Shown: positions 21,453 through 27,430 of the stretch, one piece after another | How positions within the stretch are numbered: the stretch's first letter is position 1 | Layout of the letters: each line of letters starts with the position of its first letter | Source of the DNA: a virus | Virus record (IMG/VR): IMGVR_UViG_3300030430_002235 | Span: 1 to 27,430 of that record | Direction: 5' to 3' (one strand) | Length of the DNA stretch: 27,430 nt | The notes under the pieces: generated by a model | What the model saw: the letters and a program-made list of their open reading frames with translations, nothing else | What the model was told of the DNA's origin: nothing | Database searches by the model: none | Made by a program: the position numbers and the translations under genes

Positions 21453-21466
21453 TGGTTGAATATTAA

Positions 21467-21790
21467 ATGATTTTAAAAGTGAATTTAAAAGAGAAAGATG
21501 AAGAAAAGTTAGTTGCTACGCTTCAGAAGCTACAGACAACTGAACGACAAACTAAACATGCGAAGTTTACTGAGCTGTTTAAGAAACTGCGTGACTGTGA
21601 TGTAAGTTATATTATGTCTAAGAAACGCAAGAACCTTGTAGACTTTATAGTATATAAAGGTGTAAAGATGAAGTTGATTTGGTTCAACAATGATGTGTAT
21701 TTACAGATGCCTGGTGGCTCTAGAGAATACGGGATTAGTTTTGCAAACAAAATATTAACAGAAAAAACAATTGATATATGTGTGGATTAG
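21467..21790 (+). CDS. Small protein at the head of the replication operon
   Basis: A 107-residue protein, charged and helical for the first 50 residues ('KDEEKLVATLQKLQTTERQT'), with a beta-like second half ('KRKNLVDFIVYKGVKMKLIWF'). There is no known motif. A frame overlap of 13 bases with the amidotransferase gene means that the two are coupled. It follows the long hairpin at 21371-21452, so its translation or transcription may be regulated by it. I do not recognise a family. The same segment contains no better frame. Confidence 0.6.
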   Translation: MILKVNLKEKDEEKLVATLQKLQTTERQTKHAKFTELFKKLRDCDVSYIMSKKRKNLVDFIVYKGVKMKLIWFNNDVYLQMPGGSREYGISFANKILTEKTIDICVD

Positions 21791-22704
21791 TAGGATACAT
21801 AGGTAAAGAAAAGATGAGTAGTATAGATTTATTTCATCTTTTATTAGAAAATGATAGTAGAGGTGGACACTCTACAGGTTTTTATAATGGTGATGAGTTT
21901 TATAAATGTGTTGGTAATAGTGAAAATCTATTTCAAGATATTAGAAAGTATAACTCTAACTTTATTATAGGACATACAAGATATGCAACGCATGGTGAGC
22001 ATACATTAGAGAACCAACATCCTTATGTTTACGGTAATGTTATTGGTGCTCATAATGGTGTAGTTGGTAATTATTTAGAGGTTGGTGATGAATATGGTCT
22101 AGAAGCTACTACTGTAGATTCTCAGATGATATTTAAAGTTCTTAATCATACTAATGATGTGCAAACTTTAGGTTTATTTTCAGGTACACTAGCTACTATA
22201 TTTACTAAAAGTGATGGTACTCTATGTGCTTATCGTAAAGGCAATCCTTTATTTGTAGGACAAAATCCTAGTGGCACTTATTTTAGTTCTATTAAATCAT
22301 CTTTAGAAGATTTAGAATGTGATAGTATATGGCAACTTAAAGAAGGTAAGCTATATACATTTAATGACAAAGGTACTGTGTCTAACAAAATAGATATTAA
22401 ACATAAACCTATTCCAACTATAAATAACTTTAATTCAGATTGGAAAAGTTATGGTAAAACTACAAGTCCTAGTTTATTTTCTAAAGCTGTAAAGTCTTGT
22501 GAAATAGACACTTACAATAATTCTTATACATATTATAACAATAATAATAATTTGTATGATGATGAAACGTATTTAGAAGTTTTATCTGAAAGATTGTTTG
22601 ATATTATAACTAAACACCAACAACAGTTTAGTCAAGATGAGTTACATATATTAGAAGAAACTCTACAATATGTACAAGATAATGCATGGGAATTTTATAG
22701 ATAA
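21778..22704 (+). CDS. Class II glutamine amidotransferase
   Basis: A 308-residue protein starting Met-Cys-Gly: the Cys at position 2 becomes the N-terminal nucleophile of the GATase II (Ntn hydrolase) fold after Met removal. Other class II motifs are Arg28-Gly-Gly, 'GHTRYATHG' (65-73), 'HNGVVGN' (92-98) and the Asp of 'VDSQ' (113-116). It should hydrolyse glutamine and pass ammonia to a partner. There is no sugar-isomerase or synthetase domain; residues after ~200 are Asn-rich and then helical. The amidoligase two genes downstream is the obvious acceptor enzyme. Such GATase-amidoligase pairs are known from phage gene neighbourhoods in the amidoligase literature. The start is fixed by the need for Cys2, despite the 13-base overlap with the gene before. 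Confidence 0.9.
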   Translation: MCGLVGYIGKEKMSSIDLFHLLLENDSRGGHSTGFYNGDEFYKCVGNSENLFQDIRKYNSNFIIGHTRYATHGEHTLENQHPYVYGNVIGAHNGVVGNYLEVGDEYGLEATTVDSQMIFKVLNHTNDVQTLGLFSGTLATIFTKSDGTLCAYRKGNPLFVGQNPSGTYFSSIKSSLEDLECDSIWQLKEGKLYTFNDKGTVSNKIDIKHKPIPTINNFNSDWKSYGKTTSPSLFSKAVKSCEIDTYNNSYTYYNNNNNLYDDETYLEVLSERLFDIITKHQQQFSQDELHILEETLQYVQDNAWEFYR

Positions 22705-22708
22705 TGAT

Positions 22709-22894
22709 ATGGAAAAGTTATTAAAATTATTAAGTGACGAACAGCTTGTAAATGATTTACTACAGGCTGTTCAGTCTTTTATAGATAGAAAGGGTAGCAA
22801 TCCTGATATTAAAGAATTAAAAGACAAGATAAAAAATATAAAACAATTATTAAAACCGATAGATTATGGAAAATCAAATAGTAATATGCCATAA
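22709..22894 (+). CDS. Small helical protein between amidotransferase and amidoligase
   Basis: A 61-residue protein that I start at ATG 22709, four bases after the amidotransferase stop. An upstream ATG at 22670 would add 13 residues overlapping the previous gene and is less likely. The sequence 'MEKLLKLLSDEQLVNDLLQA' continues into a Lys-rich amphipathic helix. It overlaps the amidoligase start by 29 bases. It could be a small subunit or bridging protein between the two enzymes; no family is recognised. Confidence 0.6.
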   Translation: MEKLLKLLSDEQLVNDLLQAVQSFIDRKGSNPDIKELKDKIKNIKQLLKPIDYGKSNSNMP

Positions 22895-24254
22895 TGGTGA
22901 TGAACTACCTGTTAGTAAATGCGAATGGATTGAGTGTTTAAGTTCATATTATCCTCAACCAAAATATTGTCGAGAAGGTGAGCCTATACCAATTTATTGT
23001 GGCCATCAAGACGAATGGTTTATTAGTGGTGAAATGTATGGATGTCTAGATTTAGACCCTACTATAAATCAAGGTATAGAAATATCACATCAAGATTATT
23101 GTGTAGAAGCTCAACATTATTATGATGATTGGGTTTGGATGTTAGAATATATACACGACGATAATGGCGCTTGGTGTCAAGATGAAAGATGGGTAAGCTC
23201 TGGACATTTAAATGATGCAGGATATTATTGGAATGAAAGAGCTGATGATTATGTTCACGAAGATGATGATTCGTATGATGACGCTGATAATATGCGTGAT
23301 TATAACAACAAGTTTGATGTTAAATCTACAACATTTTTAGCTACATCTTCTATGAAATATACATTTGGTTTAGAATTTGAAACAAATAGTATGGGTTATT
23401 TAGATGAATACTTTGTTACCCGAGACAATCTTTCATTAGCTGCAATAGATGATGGTTCTATAAGTGGCAAAGAATATGTGACTGGTGTTTTAGCTGGTGA
23501 TAAAGGTGTTGATATGCTTGCAAGAATTTGTGAAAGTTTAAATGGCTCTGACTGTAGAGTTAATAGTAGTTGTGGTTTACATGTTCATATAGGTGGATTT
23601 CAAGATAATCGTAGATTTAGTATGTTAGCTTTGAGGCTAGGTAAAATACTAGAACCTCAGTTATTTAAAATGCTACCTCCTTCTAGACAAAACAGTACTT
23701 TTTGTAAGAAAATACCATATGATTTAGATAGCCTTGTATTATCTAATACTAATAGAATTCTTGCTGAATATGTGTTTGATGCTGAAGCTTTAGACAAATA
23801 TAATAACAAGGGTACACATACAGAAAGATATACTAGTCAAAGGTATCGTTGGTTGAATTTAGTTAATTGTAATTCTAATACTAGATATACTACTATAGAG
23901 TTTAGACAACATAGTGGTACTTTAAGTTTTAATAAAGCATACAATTGGATGTTAATATGTATGTCTTTTGTAAACTTTGTTGAGAATCAACCTCGTAGAA
24001 TTATGAGAGGTAACGTTACTCTTCAAGAAATTGTTAGATATAGCGTTAAAGGTGAGTTAGGTGATAATGTAATCAAGTATATCAAATCTCGTTATGAAAA
24101 GTTTGGTAATGATTTTGTATTAGAAAGTCCTAGCTTTCATAATTTATCTAGAAGACGAATCGAAAATATTAATGAATTTCTAAAACAGTTAAATGATGAA
24201 GAAAAGCAAAGACAAGTTTTTAGAGCAACAGATAGAAAGGTTCTCTCAGCATGA
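22866..24254 (+). CDS. Amidoligase (COOH-NH2 ligase, glutamine-synthetase-like fold)
   Basis: A 462-residue protein. The catalytic region spans about 163-400, with amidoligase_2 motifs 'FGLEFET' (167-173, metal-binding Glu170 and Glu172), 'DGSISGKEYVTGVL' (196-209), 'CGLHVHIGG' (236-244, His239 and His241), 'RYRWLNL' (326-332) and 'TIEFRQHSGTL' (343-353). These predict ATP-dependent amide bond formation. An unusual N-terminal region (1-150) is rich in Trp, Tyr, Asp and Cys, with repeats of the type 'W..DD..W..E.IHDDNGAWCQDERWV' and 'YYWNERADDYVHEDD', possibly a metal- or substrate-binding appendage. Together with the class II amidotransferase it forms a modification module whose target is unknown. 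Confidence 0.85.
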   Translation: MENQIVICHNGDELPVSKCEWIECLSSYYPQPKYCREGEPIPIYCGHQDEWFISGEMYGCLDLDPTINQGIEISHQDYCVEAQHYYDDWVWMLEYIHDDNGAWCQDERWVSSGHLNDAGYYWNERADDYVHEDDDSYDDADNMRDYNNKFDVKSTTFLATSSMKYTFGLEFETNSMGYLDEYFVTRDNLSLAAIDDGSISGKEYVTGVLAGDKGVDMLARICESLNGSDCRVNSSCGLHVHIGGFQDNRRFSMLALRLGKILEPQLFKMLPPSRQNSTFCKKIPYDLDSLVLSNTNRILAEYVFDAEALDKYNNKGTHTERYTSQRYRWLNLVNCNSNTRYTTIEFRQHSGTLSFNKAYNWMLICMSFVNFVENQPRRIMRGNVTLQEIVRYSVKGELGDNVIKYIKSRYEKFGNDFVLESPSFHNLSRRRIENINEFLKQLNDEEKQRQVFRATDRKVLSA

Positions 24255-24387
24255 TGCCGAGAGAATCTTTAATTATCTAGAGCATCTAGAAAAAGAAGAA
24301 AGAGACTATTGGGCTCAAAAAGAATATGAAGAATGGTTAAAAAAAGAATGTGATGAAAAAAGAAGAAAGGATAGTATTTATAAATAA
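24193..24387 (+). CDS. Small charged protein in the operon
   Basis: A 64-residue, Lys/Glu-rich, fully helical protein ('EERDYWAQKEYEEWLKKECDEKRRK'). It overlaps the amidoligase end by 62 bases and the DUF932 gene by 35. Overlaps this long raise doubt. Without it, however, a 98-base gap would exist in an operon where neighbours otherwise touch or overlap, and the start ATG-ATG is good. No family is recognised. Confidence 0.5.
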   Translation: MMKKSKDKFLEQQIERFSQHDAERIFNYLEHLEKEERDYWAQKEYEEWLKKECDEKRRKDSIYK

Positions 24388-25252
24388 AGGATTGAATTAT
24401 ACAGTAAGTAAGAGAAAGTTTCATCTACCTAGTATAGGTGAAACTAATTATTACGCTATTGTTAATGATAGTACAGAAGAAGTTATATCTACTTGTAAAG
24501 AAAGATATAAGGTTGTACAGAATGATGAGATTATGGATATTATAAAAAGTATATTTCCAGATAGTACATTAATAGACTGTGGACATTTTGATAATGGAGG
24601 TAAAACATATTATTTCTTGAAGCCATATGAACAAGATATTGTTCCGCATACTGTTGGCTCTCACGAGATAGATTATTATTACTATGTATTAAACTCTCAT
24701 GATGGTACATCAGGTTTAAGATTTGGTACTGCTTCTAAAGTAATTAGTTGTTCTAATATGTTTTCTACACTGCCTGGTGATAGTTCTTTTGTTATTAAGC
24801 ATACTACTAATTTAGAAGAAAATGCTAATATAAAAGCTAGTATTATAGCTGGTTTAAATATTATGATTACTGAAGAGCATGACACATACTTAAATTGGAG
24901 GTCATCTCCGTTATTCATTCGTGAATTAAATAATCCTCAATGTGAAAATATTATCAAAAGAGCTATGGGTGTAGACCCTAGAATTCCTAATGATAAACTA
25001 TCTGCTAAGCAGATGATTAGATTTAATACATTGAAAAACTTTTGTTCTAAAGAAATGACAAGATTAGGTAGGAATTTGTTTGGTTTTTATAATGGCTTTA
25101 CATATTATTGTACTAATATTCTAGGTGCTCGAGCATCTGATAAAGGAATCAATCCTCACAAAACAATATTAAAAGGTGTTGGTAGTGAAATAAATACCAG
25201 AGCTTTTAAAGCAACACAATTATTATATGAGAGCAGACAAGCGCCGTCTTAA
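24353..25252 (+). CDS. DUF932 phage/plasmid-like protein
   Basis: A 299-residue protein. Typical family features are 'CKERYKVVQNDEIMDIIKSI' (about 48-67), 'GKTYYFLKPY' (about 83-92), 'YYVLNSHDGTSGLRFGTASK' (about 109-128) and 'VISCSNMFSTL'. These fit the DUF932 / TIGR03299 family common in phages and plasmids, usually next to replication or recombination genes; its biochemical function is not established. I choose ATG 24353 rather than the GTG one codon earlier. It overlaps the small charged gene and the loader-like gene (26 bases). Conservation through the C-terminal half looks complete, so it is probably functional. Confidence 0.78.
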   Translation: MKKEERIVFINKGLNYTVSKRKFHLPSIGETNYYAIVNDSTEEVISTCKERYKVVQNDEIMDIIKSIFPDSTLIDCGHFDNGGKTYYFLKPYEQDIVPHTVGSHEIDYYYYVLNSHDGTSGLRFGTASKVISCSNMFSTLPGDSSFVIKHTTNLEENANIKASIIAGLNIMITEEHDTYLNWRSSPLFIRELNNPQCENIIKRAMGVDPRIPNDKLSAKQMIRFNTLKNFCSKEMTRLGRNLFGFYNGFTYYCTNILGARASDKGINPHKTILKGVGSEINTRAFKATQLLYESRQAPS

Positions 25253-25664
25253 ATTTCTGAGACAACAACTAACTGGTGGAGTTTCACAGCTCGTTAAATA
25301 TCTTAATGAGTATGTGAAACTTTATAGTAAGTTGTCGCAAATAGATAATAAGCTTGATGAGGATACTCTTGTTAATTATTGGACAGAGTTTTGGAAACTA
25401 TATCCTATACGCAAAGGCAAACTAAAAGCTGCTGAAGCATTTGAAAAGAATATAGTAGATGATAAAACATTTCAATATATGATGAGTGAATTACATAAAC
25501 AGATTGCATATAAAGCACATTGTGATAATAAGAATATTTTTCATCCTGAGTTTCCGTTTCCACAAGGTTGGTTAAACCAGCACAGATGGGAAGATGAAAC
25601 ACCTGATGTAAAGAGCACAGGTTATATAACCCCTAAAAATACTATAGATGATAGACTTAAGTAA
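25227..25664 (+). CDS. Probable helicase loader / replication accessory protein
   Basis: A 145-residue basic protein. Residues 51-70 read 'YWTEFWKLYPIRKGKLKAAE', and near the end comes 'FPQGWLNQHRWEDE' (112-125). The pair 'FW..YP.R.GK..A..' and 'WL...RW.D' is characteristic of phage replication proteins, DnaT/loader-like or the C-terminal part of replication initiators, that sit beside DnaB-type helicases. Here the helicase gene follows, with a 17-base overlap. A longer initiator with a DNA-binding N-terminal domain is absent; the first 45 residues are only a basic helix. The start ATG lies 26 bases inside the DUF932 gene; no later Met would leave the domain intact. Confidence 0.65.
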   Translation: MRADKRRLKFLRQQLTGGVSQLVKYLNEYVKLYSKLSQIDNKLDEDTLVNYWTEFWKLYPIRKGKLKAAEAFEKNIVDDKTFQYMMSELHKQIAYKAHCDNKNIFHPEFPFPQGWLNQHRWEDETPDVKSTGYITPKNTIDDRLK

Positions 25665-26955
25665 ACAATTCGAAAAGGTTGTATTAGCAAAACTAATTGA
25701 CAATCCTAAACTATATTATGATTACTATCAGTTTCTTAGTACAGATTTATTTGAAGAAACAAACTATAAATTACTTTATAGTTATATAGAAAATAAAATA
25801 TCTGAAGGAGCAAAGGAGTTTGATATTATGATAATAGTAAAAGATTTGAGAGGTAAGTCTAGTGATATTCATGTTACTATTTCAGATATAATACAAGAAC
25901 AGTATTCATCTTTAGGTATTCAAGTAGCTATATTATCTCTTGTTGAAAAACAAAAGTTTAAAAAAATGCAGGAGTTAAATCACAGAACTGCTATTATGTT
26001 GGAAAACAAAGATGATGTATTTGAAATTATTGAAAGTGTGCAAACTAAATTATCTGAACTGCAAGTCGATACTAAAAATAAAAGTATTGATTTTGCCCAG
26101 CATATACATGAAGCTATAGAAACTATAAAGTCTCGTATGTGTGGTGTAGATAGTTTTGGTATAACAACAGGTTATAATAATCTAGATAAATTTACAGGTG
26201 GTTGGCGTACTACAGACTTAATAATTGTAGGCGGTTCCTCATCAATGGGTAAAACAAGTCTTGCCGTATCGTTTGCAGTTAACGCAGCGAGAAACGCTAC
26301 ACCTTCTGTTATCTTTTCTTACGAGATGGGTATACAACAGTTGGTTACCAGAATAATATCTAGTGAGTCAGAACTTAATAGCAGGTGGCTACAGCGTGGT
26401 GCTATCAATGATGACGAATATGAAATGCTTGTTAGAGTTACAGATAATATTAAAGATATGCCTTTGTATATAGATGAGTGTAATAATAGTAGTTTAAAAT
26501 ATCTTGTTAATAGAATACGACAGTATGCTATAAGTCAAGGTGTTAAAGTATTTGTTGTAGATTATCTTCAGCTAGTACAACACAGAACAAAAACTATTAA
26601 CTCTCGTGAGCAAGAGATAGCTCACATTGCCAGGACATTAAAGAATGTAGCTAAAGAACTTAATATAGTTGTGATTGCTTTATCGCAGTTGAATCGTGGT
26701 GTTGGTAATAGAGATGGTGGCAAACCTACTATGTCAGATTTGCGTGAGTCAGGTGAAATAGAACAAGCTGCTGATATAGTATTGCTTATCTATAGACCTG
26801 AATACTATGGCATTGAGTCTACAGGTGATGGTAAAAGCACAGAAGGTTTAGTAGAGCTTATATTTGCTAAAGGTAGAAACATTGGGACAGGAACTATTGT
26901 TATGAAGTTCCAGAAAGAATTAACAAAATTTAAAGACGAAGAAGATGAGTTATGA
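25648..26955 (+). CDS. dnaB: Replicative DNA helicase, DnaB type
   Basis: A 435-residue hexameric helicase of the RecA superfamily. The N-terminal helical domain (1-130) starts 'QFEKVVLAKLIDNPKLYYDY', as in DnaB. The linker helix is around 150-165. The motor domain has Walker A 'GGSSSMGKTS' (195-204), Walker B 'VFVVDYLQLV' (301-310), 'IALSQLNR' (343-350), 'DLRESGEIEQAADIVLL' (364-380) and a final 'FAKGRNIGTGT' (406-416). The start ATG overlaps the loader-like gene, and the stop overlaps the Cys-containing gene by 11 bases. It would unwind phage DNA at the fork; primase and polymerase are not in the window and probably follow. The length is normal for the family. Confidence 0.95.
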   Translation: MIDLSKQFEKVVLAKLIDNPKLYYDYYQFLSTDLFEETNYKLLYSYIENKISEGAKEFDIMIIVKDLRGKSSDIHVTISDIIQEQYSSLGIQVAILSLVEKQKFKKMQELNHRTAIMLENKDDVFEIIESVQTKLSELQVDTKNKSIDFAQHIHEAIETIKSRMCGVDSFGITTGYNNLDKFTGGWRTTDLIIVGGSSSMGKTSLAVSFAVNAARNATPSVIFSYEMGIQQLVTRIISSESELNSRWLQRGAINDDEYEMLVRVTDNIKDMPLYIDECNNSSLKYLVNRIRQYAISQGVKVFVVDYLQLVQHRTKTINSREQEIAHIARTLKNVAKELNIVVIALSQLNRGVGNRDGGKPTMSDLRESGEIEQAADIVLLIYRPEYYGIESTGDGKSTEGLVELIFAKGRNIGTGTIVMKFQKELTKFKDEEDEL

Positions 26956-27169
26956 CAATTGGAAACTTTCTAATCCACAGGATGATGGATACTATAGTGA
27001 TATGGTAAACACTTGCTGTGGAGGTGAAGGTACTTACACTAGGTTTATTGATGATGAAGAGATTACAGTATGTTTGGATTGTGGTCAAGCATATCCAGAC
27101 CAGATAGAAAAGTATGAGTATGATGAGATTCAAAGAGAGAATTACTATGAGTTTAATCGAGATGAATAA
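26945..27169 (+). CDS. Small acidic protein with zinc-ribbon-like Cys pairs
   Basis: A 74-residue acidic protein. Cys24-Cys25 and Cys43-x2-Cys46 ('NTCCGGEGTYTRF', 'VCLDCGQAYPDQ') resemble a small zinc ribbon with a modified first knuckle. The C-terminal 25 residues are Asp/Glu/Tyr-rich. It is the last gene of the replication operon, overlapping the helicase stop by 11 bases and followed by a terminator. Possible roles are a replication accessory or a regulator binding protein or nucleic acid. No specific family is recognised. Confidence 0.65.
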   Translation: MSYDNWKLSNPQDDGYYSDMVNTCCGGEGTYTRFIDDEEITVCLDCGQAYPDQIEKYEYDEIQRENYYEFNRDE

Positions 27170-27190
27170 ATACTTATTTATTTAAGTATT
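27169..27190 (+). terminator. AT-rich terminator of the replication operon
   Basis: AATACTTA (27169-27176) pairs perfectly with TAAGTATT (27183-27190) over a six-base loop, followed by TTAATTAATT. It begins on the last base of the stop codon. The stem is weak in GC, so termination may be partial. Confidence 0.55.
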
Positions 27191-27216
27191 TTAATTAATT
27201 ATTAATTTATTTTTAT

Positions 27217-27224
27217 TATATTTG
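27217..27224 (+). promoter_or_regulatory. Bacteroidota-type -7 box (TATATTTG)
   Basis: TATATTTG is followed by CAT and then the ATG at 27228. This three-base spacing would put the transcription start on or next to the ATG. No -33 TTTG is visible in the A/T-rich upstream bases. A second ATG at 27243 with an A-rich leader is possible for translation. Confidence 0.55.
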
Positions 27225-27227
27225 CAT

Positions 27228-27430
27228 ATGACAAAAATCACTATGAAAGGTACAGGTTTATATCAACCTATAGACAGACCTTCAAACAAAACAGAAGCTG
27301 TTCTAAAACACTTAATGGAAAACAAAAATGGTATTACAAGTTTAGAGGCTATCCATAAATGGGCAGCTACTAGACTATCAGCTATTATATTTAACTTAAG
27401 AGAACAAGGCTACCCTATCATCTCTACAGA
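27228..27430 (+). CDS. Winged-helix DNA-binding protein, partial
   Basis: A reading frame open at the right edge, 67 full codons. After a short N-terminus comes 'NKTEAVLKHLMENKNGITSL', then 'EAIHKWAATRLSAIIFNLRE' and 'QGYPIIST'. This fits the small winged-helix family in phages that I know as HTH_39 (name from memory): a helix, 'GIT..EA', the recognition helix 'TRLSAIIFNLR..G' and the wing strand. It probably binds DNA as a regulator or as part of a replication protein. It has its own promoter after the operon terminator. ATG 27228 would be leaderless; ATG 27243 is the alternative start. Confidence 0.72.
   Translation, partial: MTKITMKGTGLYQPIDRPSNKTEAVLKHLMENKNGITSLEAIHKWAATRLSAIIFNLREQGYPIIST

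Noticed and set aside
22670-22894. Longer version of the small helical protein starting at 22670
   Set aside because: It would overlap the amidotransferase by 35 bases, while ATG 22709 follows its stop by four bases and starts the helix cleanly.
1-27430. CRISPR array, insertion sequence, integrase or attachment sites
   Set aside because: No regularly spaced repeats, transposase or recombinase motifs, or tRNA-overlapping repeats were seen.

Overview
The window is part of a tailed double-stranded DNA phage genome. The likely host is a member of the Bacteroidota (flavobacterium-like). This is inferred from low G+C (about one third by eye), the near absence of Shine-Dalgarno sequences, several boxes of the Bacteroidota promoter type TAnnTTTG, and a lipoprotein with a Bacteroidota-style surface-export signal (Cys followed by Thr-Lys-Asp-Glu). 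No integrase, tRNA, CRISPR array or insertion sequence was seen.

Left part (1-18145, all minus strand): the virion module. Read in the direction of transcription it starts at 18145 with about ten small, mostly Lys/Arg-rich proteins. These are followed by large terminase, portal, scaffold-like protein, major capsid protein, two small head proteins, four connector or ring-type proteins and a giant tail protein that runs off the left edge (at least 1463 residues). The order and the look of the portal, ring proteins and giant tail protein resemble crAss-like podoviruses, though this is from memory of the families and not a search. A strong terminator directly after the capsid gene and a promoter-like box before the scaffold gene delimit a capsid expression unit. 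Four of the small proteins share a C-terminal peptide ending in Gln-His-Asp.

Middle (18146-21466): a divergent control region with nested inverted repeats, then the plus-strand early region. It begins with a gene of clearly higher G+C than everything else. It then alternates short genes with non-coding blocks full of predicted RNA structure. One four-gene, translationally coupled unit encodes a lipoprotein, a secreted protein and two small membrane proteins. After it lies a 558-base gene-free block with a textbook H-type pseudoknot, a long-range closing stem, nested hairpins and a hammerhead-like three-way junction. This block is the best candidate for something undescribed.

Right part (21467-27430, plus strand): a compact operon of overlapping genes. 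It encodes a small unknown protein, a class II glutamine amidotransferase, a small helical protein, an amidoligase, a small charged protein, a DUF932 protein, a probable helicase loader, a DnaB-type helicase and a small Cys-containing protein. A terminator and a promoter then lead into a winged-helix protein cut by the right edge. The amidotransferase can supply ammonia to the amidoligase for an unknown peptide or metabolite modification. The loader, helicase and DUF932 protein point to DNA replication.
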